Source: TMP-86 sp964247385
GTDB lineage: Bacteria > Pseudomonadota > Gammaproteobacteria > Steroidobacterales > Steroidobacteraceae
Assembly (NCBI GenBank): GCA_964247385.1
Contig: CAXTUB010000008.1
Span: 90,844 to 154,843, forward strand
DNA: 64,000 nt
Direction: 5' to 3'
Shown: piece by piece, positions 17,098 to 25,920 of the stretch
How positions within the stretch are numbered: the stretch's first letter is position 1
How the letters are laid out: each line of letters begins with the position of its first letter
Notes under the pieces: generated by a model
Database searches by the model: none
Seen by the model: only the letters and a program-made list of their open reading frames with translations
Told to the model about the DNA's origin: nothing
Program-made: the position numbers and the translations under genes

Positions 17098-18489
17098 ATG
17101 CACGCCGACTGGCTCGGTAATCCGGTTACGGTAACGAAACGCTCGGCGCTGGCCGCCATCGACAATTTCAGCTGCGGCATGCTCGCCTACGAAAGTCGCG
17201 CGGAACACATCGTGGTGGCGGCCGATGGCGCACCCGAAGAGTGTCTCGTCAATGCTTATGCCGGCATGTTGTGGATGCTGCTCGAATCGCCCGACGCCGC
17301 AGCGCGTGCGCAGCCATATCTTCTCAATGCCACGCACGGTGTCGCGGGTGCGACCTTGCGCGAGCAACTGAATGTTGAGTTTCTTCAGGCGTGGATGTCG
17401 GGAGACGTGGCCGGCGCGCTTTTCGTGGGCAATCGCCTCGCTGCGGAGTTTCCGCGAGATCTGTTGATGGTGAAGATGGCGCAGTACCTGCAATTCAATC
17501 GAGGCGATTTTCCTGCGTTGCTGCGAACGGCGTTGCGCGTTGCCGGCTCCAATTCCGATATCGCGTACATGCACGGCATGTTGGCGTTTGGCTATGAGCA
17601 ATGTCATCTGCTCGAAGAGGCAGAGCAAAGCGCCCGCCGTGCGCTGGTCATGCAGCGCAAAGAGCCTTGGGCGCAGCATGCTCTCGCGCACGTGTACCTG
17701 ACGCGAGGACAAATCACCGAAGGTGTACGGTTTCTGGAGAGCGTGCGTGATACCTGGACCGGGCTCAATTCCTTCATGTACACGCATCAGTGGTGGCACC
17801 TGGCGTTGTTTTATTTGAGCCAGGGCCGCTACGCCGATGTGCTGGAAATTTATGACCAACACTGCTGGCGCATTGCCAAGAACTATTCGCAAGATCAAAT
17901 CGGCGCCGTGTCGCTGCTTGCGCGCATGGAGCTTGCCGGAATCGATGTGGGTGGACGCTGGGTCGAGCTTGGCCAATATTTGGCGGTGCGGGCGCACGAT
18001 ACCGTGCAGCCTTTTCTCACCCTACAGTATGTGTATGGTTTGGCTCGAGCGCACCGGCCGGAGGCGGATGTGCTGATGGACGCGGTGCGAGCGCGCGCCT
18101 CGCAGAGCTCTGAGGCTTCGGAAGGTGCGCACGATGCGTTCGAAGCTTCCGTCTGGAAGAGCGTGGCTCTGCCCGCGTGTGAAGGGTTGCTTTCGCACGC
18201 GAGAAAAAATTACCGCGCCGCACGTGAACACCTGAGCCTCGCCCTGCCGCGGATCATTGAAGTGGGCGGCAGCCATGCGCAACGTGATTTGTTCGAACAG
18301 ATTTTGCTGGACGCTCAGATCAACAGCGGCGCGCTCGTGCTTGCTCAGCAAACGCTGGAGCTTCGCCGCGCGACGGACCCGGTGGGGGTGCCGGTGAACC
18401 GCGCGCTCGCGCAGGTCTATGACGCGCTCGAACTGCCCGAGCAAGCCAACCAGTCACGCGCGAGAATTCATAGCCTTCATGCTCACTGA
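17098..18489 (+). CDS. TTC38-like tetratricopeptide repeat protein
   Basis: This 463-residue, mostly helical protein resembles the TPR protein 38 family found in bacteria and animals. Repeat-like helices include DIAYMHGMLAFGYEQCHLLE and EPWAQHALAHVYLTRGQITEG, with the conserved TYTHQWWHLALFYL-type segment (here YTHQWWHLALFYL). It has no signal peptide, so it should be cytoplasmic. Function in bacteria is unknown. It is likely cotranscribed with the hydrolase upstream. Confidence 0.85.
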   Translation: MHADWLGNPVTVTKRSALAAIDNFSCGMLAYESRAEHIVVAADGAPEECLVNAYAGMLWMLLESPDAAARAQPYLLNATHGVAGATLREQLNVEFLQAWMSGDVAGALFVGNRLAAEFPRDLLMVKMAQYLQFNRGDFPALLRTALRVAGSNSDIAYMHGMLAFGYEQCHLLEEAEQSARRALVMQRKEPWAQHALAHVYLTRGQITEGVRFLESVRDTWTGLNSFMYTHQWWHLALFYLSQGRYADVLEIYDQHCWRIAKNYSQDQIGAVSLLARMELAGIDVGGRWVELGQYLAVRAHDTVQPFLTLQYVYGLARAHRPEADVLMDAVRARASQSSEASEGAHDAFEASVWKSVALPACEGLLSHARKNYRAAREHLSLALPRIIEVGGSHAQRDLFEQILLDAQINSGALVLAQQTLELRRATDPVGVPVNRALAQVYDALELPEQANQSRARIHSLHAH

Positions 18490-18544
18490 GAACAAGAGGA
18501 AGAAGTGATATCGCCACTCTTCATTTGAGTTCGGGCGAATTGGG

Positions 18545-21223
18545 ATGAACGGAAGCAACGCCGCCTCGTATGGGCCGGCTCGATGCATCAGCCGATTGAG
18601 TCTCGGCGCTCGACGCAGCGCCTTGCTTCTCGTGTGCACGGCTGCACTGAGCGGGGTGTCGCACGCCACGGCGACGAGGTCGCTCGGACACGCTGTTGAA
18701 GCCAGCGCGGCGCCGCGCAGCGCAGCTCCCGCCGTCGCACCTCCCGCCAACGCGAATTTGGGTCAGACGCTCAGGCTCGCCGTACAGCTCGAGCCACCGG
18801 GGCTTGATCCCACCATCAACCCGGCGGCACCCATCGGCGAAATCGTCTACGGCAATCTCTACGAGGGATTGGTTCGCTTCGATGCGCATGGCGGCGTCTT
18901 GCCGGCATTGGCTGAGTCTTGGCAAATCAGCTCCGACGGGCGCGAGTACCTATTTCGCCTGCGCACGGGAGTGAAGTTTCATGACGGGACGCACTTCGAT
19001 GCATCCATCGCGAGATTTTCCCTGGAGCGCGCGCGCTCGCCGGATTCCGGCAATCCGCAACGCGATCGCTTGAGCTCCATCGAGCGCATCGAAACACCGG
19101 ATGAGCACACGGTGCGTCTGATGCTTTCGCGCCCGTCGGCCAGTTTGTTGCCGAGCCTCGCATGGGCGGCGTTCGTCATGGTGACGCCGGCATCGGCAGC
19201 TACGAATGGCGTGCGGCCCGTGGGAACGGGGCCGTTTCGTTTCGTTGCATGGCGGCGCGGGGATTCCATCGAGATCAGGCGTAACGAGCATTATTGGGGA
19301 CGGAGCGTATCGCTCGACCGCGTGCAATTTCGTTTCATCGCCGAGCCCGCCGCGGCCTACTCCGCGCTCATGGCGCGCGACATCGATGCCTTTCCCAATT
19401 ATCCGGCGCCGGAAAGCGTGGCGCAGTTTCGCGCCGACCCGCGCTTCCGGGTGTTCGTCGGATCGACCGAGGGCGAAACCGTTCTTGCTTTCAATCAACG
19501 CAAGGCGCCATTCGACCGGCTCGAGGTGCGGCAGGCCATTTGTCACGCGCTCGATCGTCGCGCCATCATCGACGGCGCCATGTTCGGACTGGGCGAGCCC
19601 ATTGGGTCGCATTTCCCGCCGCACGCGCCCGATGCTCTGGATCTCACCGGTGTGTGTGCTCACGATGTGGCGCGAGCGCGGGAGCTCTTGGCGCACGCGG
19701 GATTCGCCCATGGCTTCACGGTGAGGCTTGCGCTGCCGCCGCCCTCCTATGCACGGCGGAGCGGCGAGATCGTCGCGGCCCAGCTCGCCGCCGTCGGCAT
19801 TCAAGCGCGCATTGAGAACATCGAATGGGCGCAATGGCTGGATCGCATATTTTCGCGGCACGACTTTGACATGACCATCGTGCAGCACGCAGAGCCTGCG
19901 GATTTCGACATCTATGCCCGCGACGATTATTACTTCGGTTACTCCAACCCCGACTTCAAAGCGTTGCTCGCAAGTTTCGAGGCGAGCACGAGTGCGAGCG
20001 CTCGGCAGGCTGCGCTCCAAGCCGTGCAGCGCAAGCTGGCCGACGATGCGGTCAACGCTTTTCTATTTCAGTACCCGAAGCTCGCGGTGTTCGATGCGCA
20101 CGTGCATGGTCTTGCGACCACCGATCCGCTCAACACCGTGGATTTGCGCGATGTATCGATGGATTCGCCGGCGTCCCGCGGCCCCACGCGCTTCTTCGTC
20201 TTGCCGTCGTGGATTGCAGTTGCGCTCGGATGCGGTGTCCTGCTCGGGCTGGTTGCATTGGCCTTCCGCTGGGATGCGGCGTTCGTTGCGCGCCGCGCCG
20301 TCATTCTCGTTGCGACCCTGCTCGCATCGAGCGCGGTCATTTTCTGCATCGTCCAGGTCGCACCCGGCGATCCCGCCCGCGTCATGCTGGGACTTCACGC
20401 GGACGATGCCGGCGTGGCGCGCGTGCGCCACGAGCTGCGGCTCGACGCGCCTGCACCTGCGCGCTACCTGGAGTGGATCGCGGGTTTGGCTCATGGCGAC
20501 TTCGGTACGAGCTACACGTATCGCGTGCCCGTGTCGTCTCTCATCGTCGAACGCGCGCAGGTGTCGGTGCCGCTCGCGCTCTACGCACTCGCGCTCACCG
20601 TCGTGATCTCCTTTCCCGCCGGCCTTCTGAGCGTGATGCGGGGCGGACGCGGCCTCGATCACTTCATCACCGCGAGTTCTCAGCTCGGCATGGCCGTGCC
20701 CAATTTCTGGCTGGGAATTTTGCTGATCTGGGTGTTCGCGGTGAACTTGCGCTGGGTCTCGGCCGGCGGCTTCGCGGGTTGGAATGCCGGCTTCATGCCG
20801 GCTATCAAGTCACTCACGCTGCCGGCGATCGCGCTCGCATTGCCGCAAGCGGCAATTCTCACGCGCATCGTGCGTACTTCTCTCCTCGAGGTGCTGCAGG
20901 AAGATTTCATGCGCACGGCGCGTGCGAAGGGATTGTCTCGATTCTCCGCGCTGCTGCGGCACGCGCTGCCCAACGCCATGGTCAATGTCATGACGGTTCT
21001 GGGCTTACAGCTGACGTTCTTGCTCGCAGGCGCTGTGGTCATCGAGAACGTATTCTTCTTGCCGGGTCTCGGCAGGCTCGTGCTGACTGCCGTCGAGCAA
21101 CGCGACCTCATGGTGGTCCAGAGTGTCGTGGTGCTCCTCGTTGCCGCCGTCCTCATCGTCAGCTTTGCCGTCGATCTGTCGTACCTACGCTTGGATCCGC
21201 GCTTGCGGCAGCGACGCCTTTGA
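18545..21223 (+). CDS. Fused ABC importer subunit: solute-binding protein plus DppB-type permease
   Basis: This 892-residue protein joins two normally separate subunits. Residues ~70-540 are a family-5 periplasmic binding protein for peptides or nickel (VQLEPPGLDPTINPAAPIGE, LAESWQISSDGREYLFRLR, VGTGPFRFV). After a linker and an extra membrane helix (~553-575), residues ~578-892 are a DppB-like permease with TM1 plus APGDPARVMLG and the EAA loop TARAKGLSRFSALLRHALPN (about 785-805). The N-terminus has a signal-like hydrophobic stretch (25-42). The fusion keeps the binding protein tethered to its channel. The next permease starts on TTG overlapping this stop. Confidence 0.9.
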   Translation: MNGSNAASYGPARCISRLSLGARRSALLLVCTAALSGVSHATATRSLGHAVEASAAPRSAAPAVAPPANANLGQTLRLAVQLEPPGLDPTINPAAPIGEIVYGNLYEGLVRFDAHGGVLPALAESWQISSDGREYLFRLRTGVKFHDGTHFDASIARFSLERARSPDSGNPQRDRLSSIERIETPDEHTVRLMLSRPSASLLPSLAWAAFVMVTPASAATNGVRPVGTGPFRFVAWRRGDSIEIRRNEHYWGRSVSLDRVQFRFIAEPAAAYSALMARDIDAFPNYPAPESVAQFRADPRFRVFVGSTEGETVLAFNQRKAPFDRLEVRQAICHALDRRAIIDGAMFGLGEPIGSHFPPHAPDALDLTGVCAHDVARARELLAHAGFAHGFTVRLALPPPSYARRSGEIVAAQLAAVGIQARIENIEWAQWLDRIFSRHDFDMTIVQHAEPADFDIYARDDYYFGYSNPDFKALLASFEASTSASARQAALQAVQRKLADDAVNAFLFQYPKLAVFDAHVHGLATTDPLNTVDLRDVSMDSPASRGPTRFFVLPSWIAVALGCGVLLGLVALAFRWDAAFVARRAVILVATLLASSAVIFCIVQVAPGDPARVMLGLHADDAGVARVRHELRLDAPAPARYLEWIAGLAHGDFGTSYTYRVPVSSLIVERAQVSVPLALYALALTVVISFPAGLLSVMRGGRGLDHFITASSQLGMAVPNFWLGILLIWVFAVNLRWVSAGGFAGWNAGFMPAIKSLTLPAIALALPQAAILTRIVRTSLLEVLQEDFMRTARAKGLSRFSALLRHALPNAMVNVMTVLGLQLTFLLAGAVVIENVFFLPGLGRLVLTAVEQRDLMVVQSVVVLLVAAVLIVSFAVDLSYLRLDPRLRQRRL

Positions 21224-22020
21224 GCAACGGCCGTCTCAAGGCGGGCGCCGTCATCAGCATGGCGGTCGTTGCATTCGCGCTCATTGGTTGGGGATGGACG
21301 GCGCATGATCCCGATGCGATGGATATCTCTCATCAGCTCGAAGCGCCTTCGCTCACGCATGGGTTCGGCACCGATGCGCTCGGCCGCGATGTGTTATCGC
21401 GTGTCATGGCCGGCGCGCACGAATCCCTCGGAATCGCCGCGCTGGCGACGTTGCTGGGTCTGGCCGCCGGTACGGTGATGGGTCTCGCCGCCGCTTCGGC
21501 CCGCGGCGCTCTCGACGGATGGCTGATGCGCGGCAATGATTTGATTTTTGCATTTCCATCGCTCCTGCTTGCAATTCTCATCACGGCAGTGTGGGGTCCC
21601 GGTGCTGCGCCCGCCATCATTGCGATTGGCGTGTTCAACATTCCAGTGTTTGCCCGGGTCACGCGCGGCGCAGCGCTCGTCTTGTGGCAGCGCGATTTCG
21701 TGCTGGCGGCGCGTGTGGCGGGCCGCAGCACATTGCAAATCTCGTTGCACCACATCCTGCCCAATCTCGCACCGGTGCTCATCGTGCAGGCGACACTGCA
21801 GCTGGCGCTCGGCATTCTCGCAGAGTCTGCGCTCGCCTATGTCGGCCTGGGCGCGCAGCCGCCCGCCCCGAGTTGGGGACGCATGCTGAGCGAGGCGCAA
21901 ACCCTGACGGCGCTTGCCCCATGGCTCGCAGTTCTGCCCGGCGCAGTCTTGCTCACTGCCGTGCTCGGGTTCAATTTGCTCGGTGACGGCTTGCGCGATC
22001 GTCTCGACCGGCGCGCATGA
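21220..22020 (+). CDS. DppC-type ABC importer permease
   Basis: About 266 residues, the second membrane subunit of the peptide/nickel-type importer. It has one N-terminal helix, then HGFGTDALGRDVLSRVMAGA, which is diagnostic for DppC/OppC, and the EAA loop in LAARVAGRSTLQISLHHILPN. It ends NLLGDGLRDRLDRR, another family hallmark. The start is taken as TTG 21220, which overlaps the upstream stop (TTGA) and puts the first helix at the right place. Its own stop overlaps the ATG of the ATPase gene (ATGA), so all three subunits should be made in equal amounts. Confidence 0.9.
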   Translation: MSNGRLKAGAVISMAVVAFALIGWGWTAHDPDAMDISHQLEAPSLTHGFGTDALGRDVLSRVMAGAHESLGIAALATLLGLAAGTVMGLAAASARGALDGWLMRGNDLIFAFPSLLLAILITAVWGPGAAPAIIAIGVFNIPVFARVTRGAALVLWQRDFVLAARVAGRSTLQISLHHILPNLAPVLIVQATLQLALGILAESALAYVGLGAQPPAPSWGRMLSEAQTLTALAPWLAVLPGAVLLTAVLGFNLLGDGLRDRLDRRA

Positions 22021-23621
22021 GCTTGCTCGAGATCTGCGCACTGCGCGTAGACATCGCGGGGCAAGCCATTTTGAAAGAGGTGTCGCTGCAGGTCGGCGAA
22101 GGGGAGGCCGTAGGCCTCGTCGGCGCATCGGGCTCGGGCAAATCCACCACAGCGCTTGCAACCTTGAGGCTATTGCCGGCGCGGGCCACTGCGGTCGGCC
22201 GAATTCAGTTCGGATCGCTCGATGTGCTCACTGCGAGCGATGCACGGATGCAGAGCCTGCGCGGCCGCGAGATCGGCATGGTATTTCAAGAACCCGCCAC
22301 TGCGCTCAATCCTCTGATGAGCGTGCTCGATCAAGTGGCCGAAGTGGTACGCGTGCATCTGCGGGCCGGTCGGCTCGCGGCGCGCTATCGCGCGGCGGCC
22401 GCGCTGGAGAAAGTAGGCCTTCCGTCGTCAGGCGGCTTTCACCGCCGATTTCCCCACGAATTGTCTGGCGGTCAACGCCAACGCGCCGCGATTGCCATGG
22501 CCACGGTGCTCGAGCCGCGCCTATTGATTGCGGATGAGCCCACCGCGGCGCTGGATGCGCGCTCTCGATTGCAGGTGCTGGCGCTGCTCGAGGAATTGGT
22601 CAGGACTCGCCGCGCGGCGCTTCTCATCATCAGTCACGACCTCGGCCTCGTCGAACGAATGGCGCAGCGCGTGGTGGTCATGCAAGACGGAGTCGTCGTC
22701 GAGTCGGGTGACACGCGGCGGATGCTTTCACAGCCGCGACACTTGCACGCGCAAGAATTGATCGCCGCGCGCCCATCGCGCAGTCATGCGCCAATGCAAC
22801 GCGGTGCCGATGCCGGTGAGCTCGCACGGATCGACGATGGCGCCGCCGAGACGATTCTGAGCGTTCGAAACCTGGTGTGCGCATACGCACATGGGCGACA
22901 CCTCGTGCGCGCGGTCGACGGCGTGAGTTTTCAGATCGCCCAAGGCGAAAGCCTCGGATTGGTCGGTGAATCGGGCGCAGGCAAGTCCACGCTGTTGCGC
23001 GCCGTGCTTGGCATTGGCCGCATCCAAGAAGGTGAAGTGTGCGTAGCGGGCGAGTTGTTCGCCGCCCCCGGACGCACGCCCCGCAGCGCTCAGCGCCGAT
23101 CCATGCAATGCGTGTTGCAGGATCCCGCCGGCAGCCTCGACCCGCGCTGGCGGGTGCGCGAAATCATCGCTGAGCCCCTACATCTGCTTTGCGACTCACG
23201 CGCGTCTGCGGCCGCTCGTGTGGCTGCGCTTCTCGAGCGTGTCGGCTTGGCATCGAGCGATGCCGCTCGTTATCCGCATGAGTTCTCCGGCGGCCAACGC
23301 CAGCGCATCGCCATCGCACGTGCGCTCGCGATCGCTCCGGCGCTGATCGTGCTCGATGAAGCGGTGTCCGCGCTCGACGTGCTCACACGAGCTCAGATCT
23401 TGCGCCTGCTGGCAGAGCTATCTCGAGAGACGGGCACAGCTTATATCTTCGTTTCTCATGATTTGGATGTGGTGCGCGCCATGACCGATCGCGTGATCGT
23501 GCTGGAGAAAGGACGCATCGTCGAAAGCGGCGCCACTTCGAGCGTGCTCACGACTCCGCAGCACATTGCCACTCGCCAGCTCGTGGATGCGTCGCCGCGC
23601 CAATGGCTCGAGAGCGGCTGA
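22017..23621 (+). CDS. Fused ABC importer ATPase (DppD-DppF type)
   Basis: A 534-residue cytoplasmic protein with two complete ABC ATPase domains. The first has Walker A GASGSGKST, signature LSGGQRQR and Walker B LLIADEPTAALD. The second has GESGAGKST, FSGGQRQR and LIVLDEAVSALD. Such double ATPases power peptide, nickel or glutathione importers. It completes a transporter encoded by three overlapping genes (binding protein-permease, permease, double ATPase). No metabolic gene sits alongside to reveal the substrate. Confidence 0.92.
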   Translation: MSLLEICALRVDIAGQAILKEVSLQVGEGEAVGLVGASGSGKSTTALATLRLLPARATAVGRIQFGSLDVLTASDARMQSLRGREIGMVFQEPATALNPLMSVLDQVAEVVRVHLRAGRLAARYRAAAALEKVGLPSSGGFHRRFPHELSGGQRQRAAIAMATVLEPRLLIADEPTAALDARSRLQVLALLEELVRTRRAALLIISHDLGLVERMAQRVVVMQDGVVVESGDTRRMLSQPRHLHAQELIAARPSRSHAPMQRGADAGELARIDDGAAETILSVRNLVCAYAHGRHLVRAVDGVSFQIAQGESLGLVGESGAGKSTLLRAVLGIGRIQEGEVCVAGELFAAPGRTPRSAQRRSMQCVLQDPAGSLDPRWRVREIIAEPLHLLCDSRASAAARVAALLERVGLASSDAARYPHEFSGGQRQRIAIARALAIAPALIVLDEAVSALDVLTRAQILRLLAELSRETGTAYIFVSHDLDVVRAMTDRVIVLEKGRIVESGATSSVLTTPQHIATRQLVDASPRQWLESG

Positions 23622-23661
23622 TCCACGCTTCTACGCGTGGCATCCCGCGCCCGCGGTTATT

Positions 23662-23979
23662 TCAAAGACGCTTCAGCTGGGTCAGATCGATCGCGCCAAG
23701 ATTGCTCGTGAAGGTGAGATGCGTCGAATCACTCGACTGCGCAACGCCTTGGATTTCGTAGCCACCGGTATCGTAGGCCGTAGTGTCCTCACCTCGCCGA
23801 ATCAGCAGACGCCGCGCATTGCCGAAATAGGCATAGCGCAAATCGTTTTGGCTGCCGGCCGCATTCGGCGCGCCCAGCTCCTTGGGCCACCAAGGCGACA
23901 TGGGCTCGAAGTGCGGCGGCTGGATGGGAGACATGGGCTGCATGGGCGACATGGGCTGCATCGGTTTCATGGGTTTCAT
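23662..23979 (-). CDS. Met-Pro-repeat hypothetical protein
   Basis: A 105-residue protein. The first ~28 residues are a repetitive MKPMKPMQPMSPMQPMSP run encoded by near-identical 9/18-bp units. The rest is non-repetitive: WWPKELGAPNAAGSQNDLRYAYF, LLIRRGEDTTAYDTG, and an end LTFTSNLGAIDLTQLKRL. I recall small proteins with this architecture in other proteobacteria but no established function. No signal peptide is seen. The conserved C-terminal part argues that it is a real gene despite the low-complexity start. Confidence 0.7.
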   Translation of the reverse strand: MKPMKPMQPMSPMQPMSPIQPPHFEPMSPWWPKELGAPNAAGSQNDLRYAYFGNARRLLIRRGEDTTAYDTGGYEIQGVAQSSDSTHLTFTSNLGAIDLTQLKRL

Positions 23980-24051
23980 GCGACGCCTCGACGAATCATG
24001 ATTTGCCAGCGATCATAGCCGCAAGAGCTCCGCGCCGCATCGTCTTATTCC

Positions 24052-25920
24052 ATGTTTCACTGGTTCGAAAAATTAGTTCGCCCATTTCCCGACGCGGCGC
24101 CTGTGGAGCTGCCGAAGAGTTTCTTCGCCTTCGTTTGGGCGTGCACCCGCGGCGTGCGCGTGTACGTGGCGGCCATGACGTTGCTGACGGCCGTCATCGG
24201 TGCTTTCGAGGCGCTGTTGTTTGCGATGATGGGACGCATCGTCGATTCGCTCGCGGCGGTGTCGGCGCGGGCCTGGCTGAGCGATGCGCGTGGCACACTC
24301 ATTCTCCTGAGCGCGGCGCTCATCGCCAGCATTTTCGTCGCGGCCTTGCAAACGCTCTACAAGCACCAGGCGCTCGCCGGCAATTTTCCCATGCGCTTGC
24401 GCTGGAATTTTCATCGTCTGATGCTCGATCAGAGCATCAGCTTCTATCAAGACGACTTCGCGGGGCGCATTGCAACCAAGGTCATGCAATCGGCGCTCGC
24501 CGTGCGCGATGTGTGCATGATCGTGGGCGATATTCTGGTCTACGTGGTGATTTATTTCGTCACGATGACGGCCATTCTGGGCCACTTCGACTCATGGCTT
24601 CTCGCGCCTTTTGGGCTATGGGCAATTTTTTACGGCCTGGCAATGCATTACTTCGTGCCGCGGCTCGGGCAGACGGGCAAGGCGCAGGCGGATGCACGCT
24701 CCACGATGACGGGCCGTATCGCGGATGCGTACACGAACATCGCGACCGTCAAACTGTTCTCGCACACGCGGCGCGAGGCGGATTATGCGCGCGGCGCCAT
24801 GCAAGATTTCTTGAGCACGGTCCATCGGCAAATGCGTTTGACCAGCGCATTCGAAATCGCAAATCAAGCGCTTTCGGTGCTGTTGATTGCGAGCACGGTG
24901 GGCATGGCTCTGTGGGCATGGAGCCGCGGGCAGGTTGGCATCGGAGCGGTGGCCGCGGCGACCGCCATGTCCATGCGCCTGAACGGCATCTCTCATTGGA
25001 TCATGTGGGAGCTCGCCAGCTTGTTCGAGCAGGTGGGCACCGTACAGGATGGCATCGGTACGCTGTCGAGGCCGCGCAATGTGAAGGATTCCGGCGATGC
25101 AGCGCCGTTGAGAGTCACGCGAGGCGAGGTGCGCTTCGAGCGCGTGCGCTTCGCCTACGGGGCCGGGCCCGCGGTGATCAGCGATTTCTCTTTACGCATT
25201 CGTGTCGGCGAGAAGATCGGCCTGGTCGGCCGTTCGGGCGCGGGCAAGAGCACCCTCGTGAATCTGCTGCTGCGCTTCTATGATTTGTCCGGCGGCCGCA
25301 TACTCATCGATGAGCAGGACATTGCGCGATGCACTCAAGCGAGTCTGCGTTCTCAGATCGGCATGGTGACTCAAGACACCTCACTCCTGCACCGCTCGGT
25401 GCGTGACAACATTCTTTACGGCCGGCCGGACGCAAGCGATGAGGCGATGGTGGAGGCGGCGACTCTGGCCGAGGCGGCCGATTTCATCGCGACGCTGGAA
25501 GATCCCCACGGTCGCAAAGGGTTCGATGCGCATGTGGGCGAGCGCGGCGTGAAACTCTCGGGCGGTCAGCGCCAGCGCATCGCCATCGCGCGCGTCATGC
25601 TGAAAGATGCACCCATCCTGTTGCTCGATGAAGCCACGAGCGCGCTGGACAGCGAGGTCGAAGTGGCCATTCAGCAAAGTTTGTATCAACTGATGAAAGG
25701 CAAGACCGTCATCGCCATCGCGCACCGTCTCTCCACCATTGCGGCCATGGACCGTCTTATCGTCATGGACCACGGGCGCATCGTGGAGGAGGGCGACCAT
25801 CGGAGCCTGCTTGCGCGCGCCGGTATTTATGCGCGGCTATGGGAGCATCAGAGCGGCGGATTTCTTGGAGACGAAGCCGCGGATACCGATGCCATTGCGT
25901 TGGCGGACGAAACACCTTGA
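24052..25920 (+). CDS. ABC exporter (fused membrane domain and ATPase)
   Basis: This 622-residue half-transporter works as a homodimer in the inner membrane. Six membrane helices (residues ~35-330) are followed by an ATPase with Walker A GRSGAGKST, signature LSGGQRQR, Walker B ILLLDEATSALD and the H-loop AIAHRLST. It groups with multidrug/lipid exporters of the MsbA type; cargo is unknown. Its last 73 bp overlap the 3' end of the convergent peptidase gene. Confidence 0.93.
   Translation: MFHWFEKLVRPFPDAAPVELPKSFFAFVWACTRGVRVYVAAMTLLTAVIGAFEALLFAMMGRIVDSLAAVSARAWLSDARGTLILLSAALIASIFVAALQTLYKHQALAGNFPMRLRWNFHRLMLDQSISFYQDDFAGRIATKVMQSALAVRDVCMIVGDILVYVVIYFVTMTAILGHFDSWLLAPFGLWAIFYGLAMHYFVPRLGQTGKAQADARSTMTGRIADAYTNIATVKLFSHTRREADYARGAMQDFLSTVHRQMRLTSAFEIANQALSVLLIASTVGMALWAWSRGQVGIGAVAAATAMSMRLNGISHWIMWELASLFEQVGTVQDGIGTLSRPRNVKDSGDAAPLRVTRGEVRFERVRFAYGAGPAVISDFSLRIRVGEKIGLVGRSGAGKSTLVNLLLRFYDLSGGRILIDEQDIARCTQASLRSQIGMVTQDTSLLHRSVRDNILYGRPDASDEAMVEAATLAEAADFIATLEDPHGRKGFDAHVGERGVKLSGGQRQRIAIARVMLKDAPILLLDEATSALDSEVEVAIQQSLYQLMKGKTVIAIAHRLSTIAAMDRLIVMDHGRIVEEGDHRSLLARAGIYARLWEHQSGGFLGDEAADTDAIALADETP

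Noticed and set aside
20209..21219. Upstream extension of the DppC-type permease frame through the fused gene
   Set aside because: The open frame is only the third-position shadow of the binding-protein-permease fusion. Family similarity starts at about 21.22 kb.
23900..23980. Short regular repeats considered as a CRISPR or satellite array
   Set aside because: Units are coding (Met-Pro repeats), contiguous, with no spacers.
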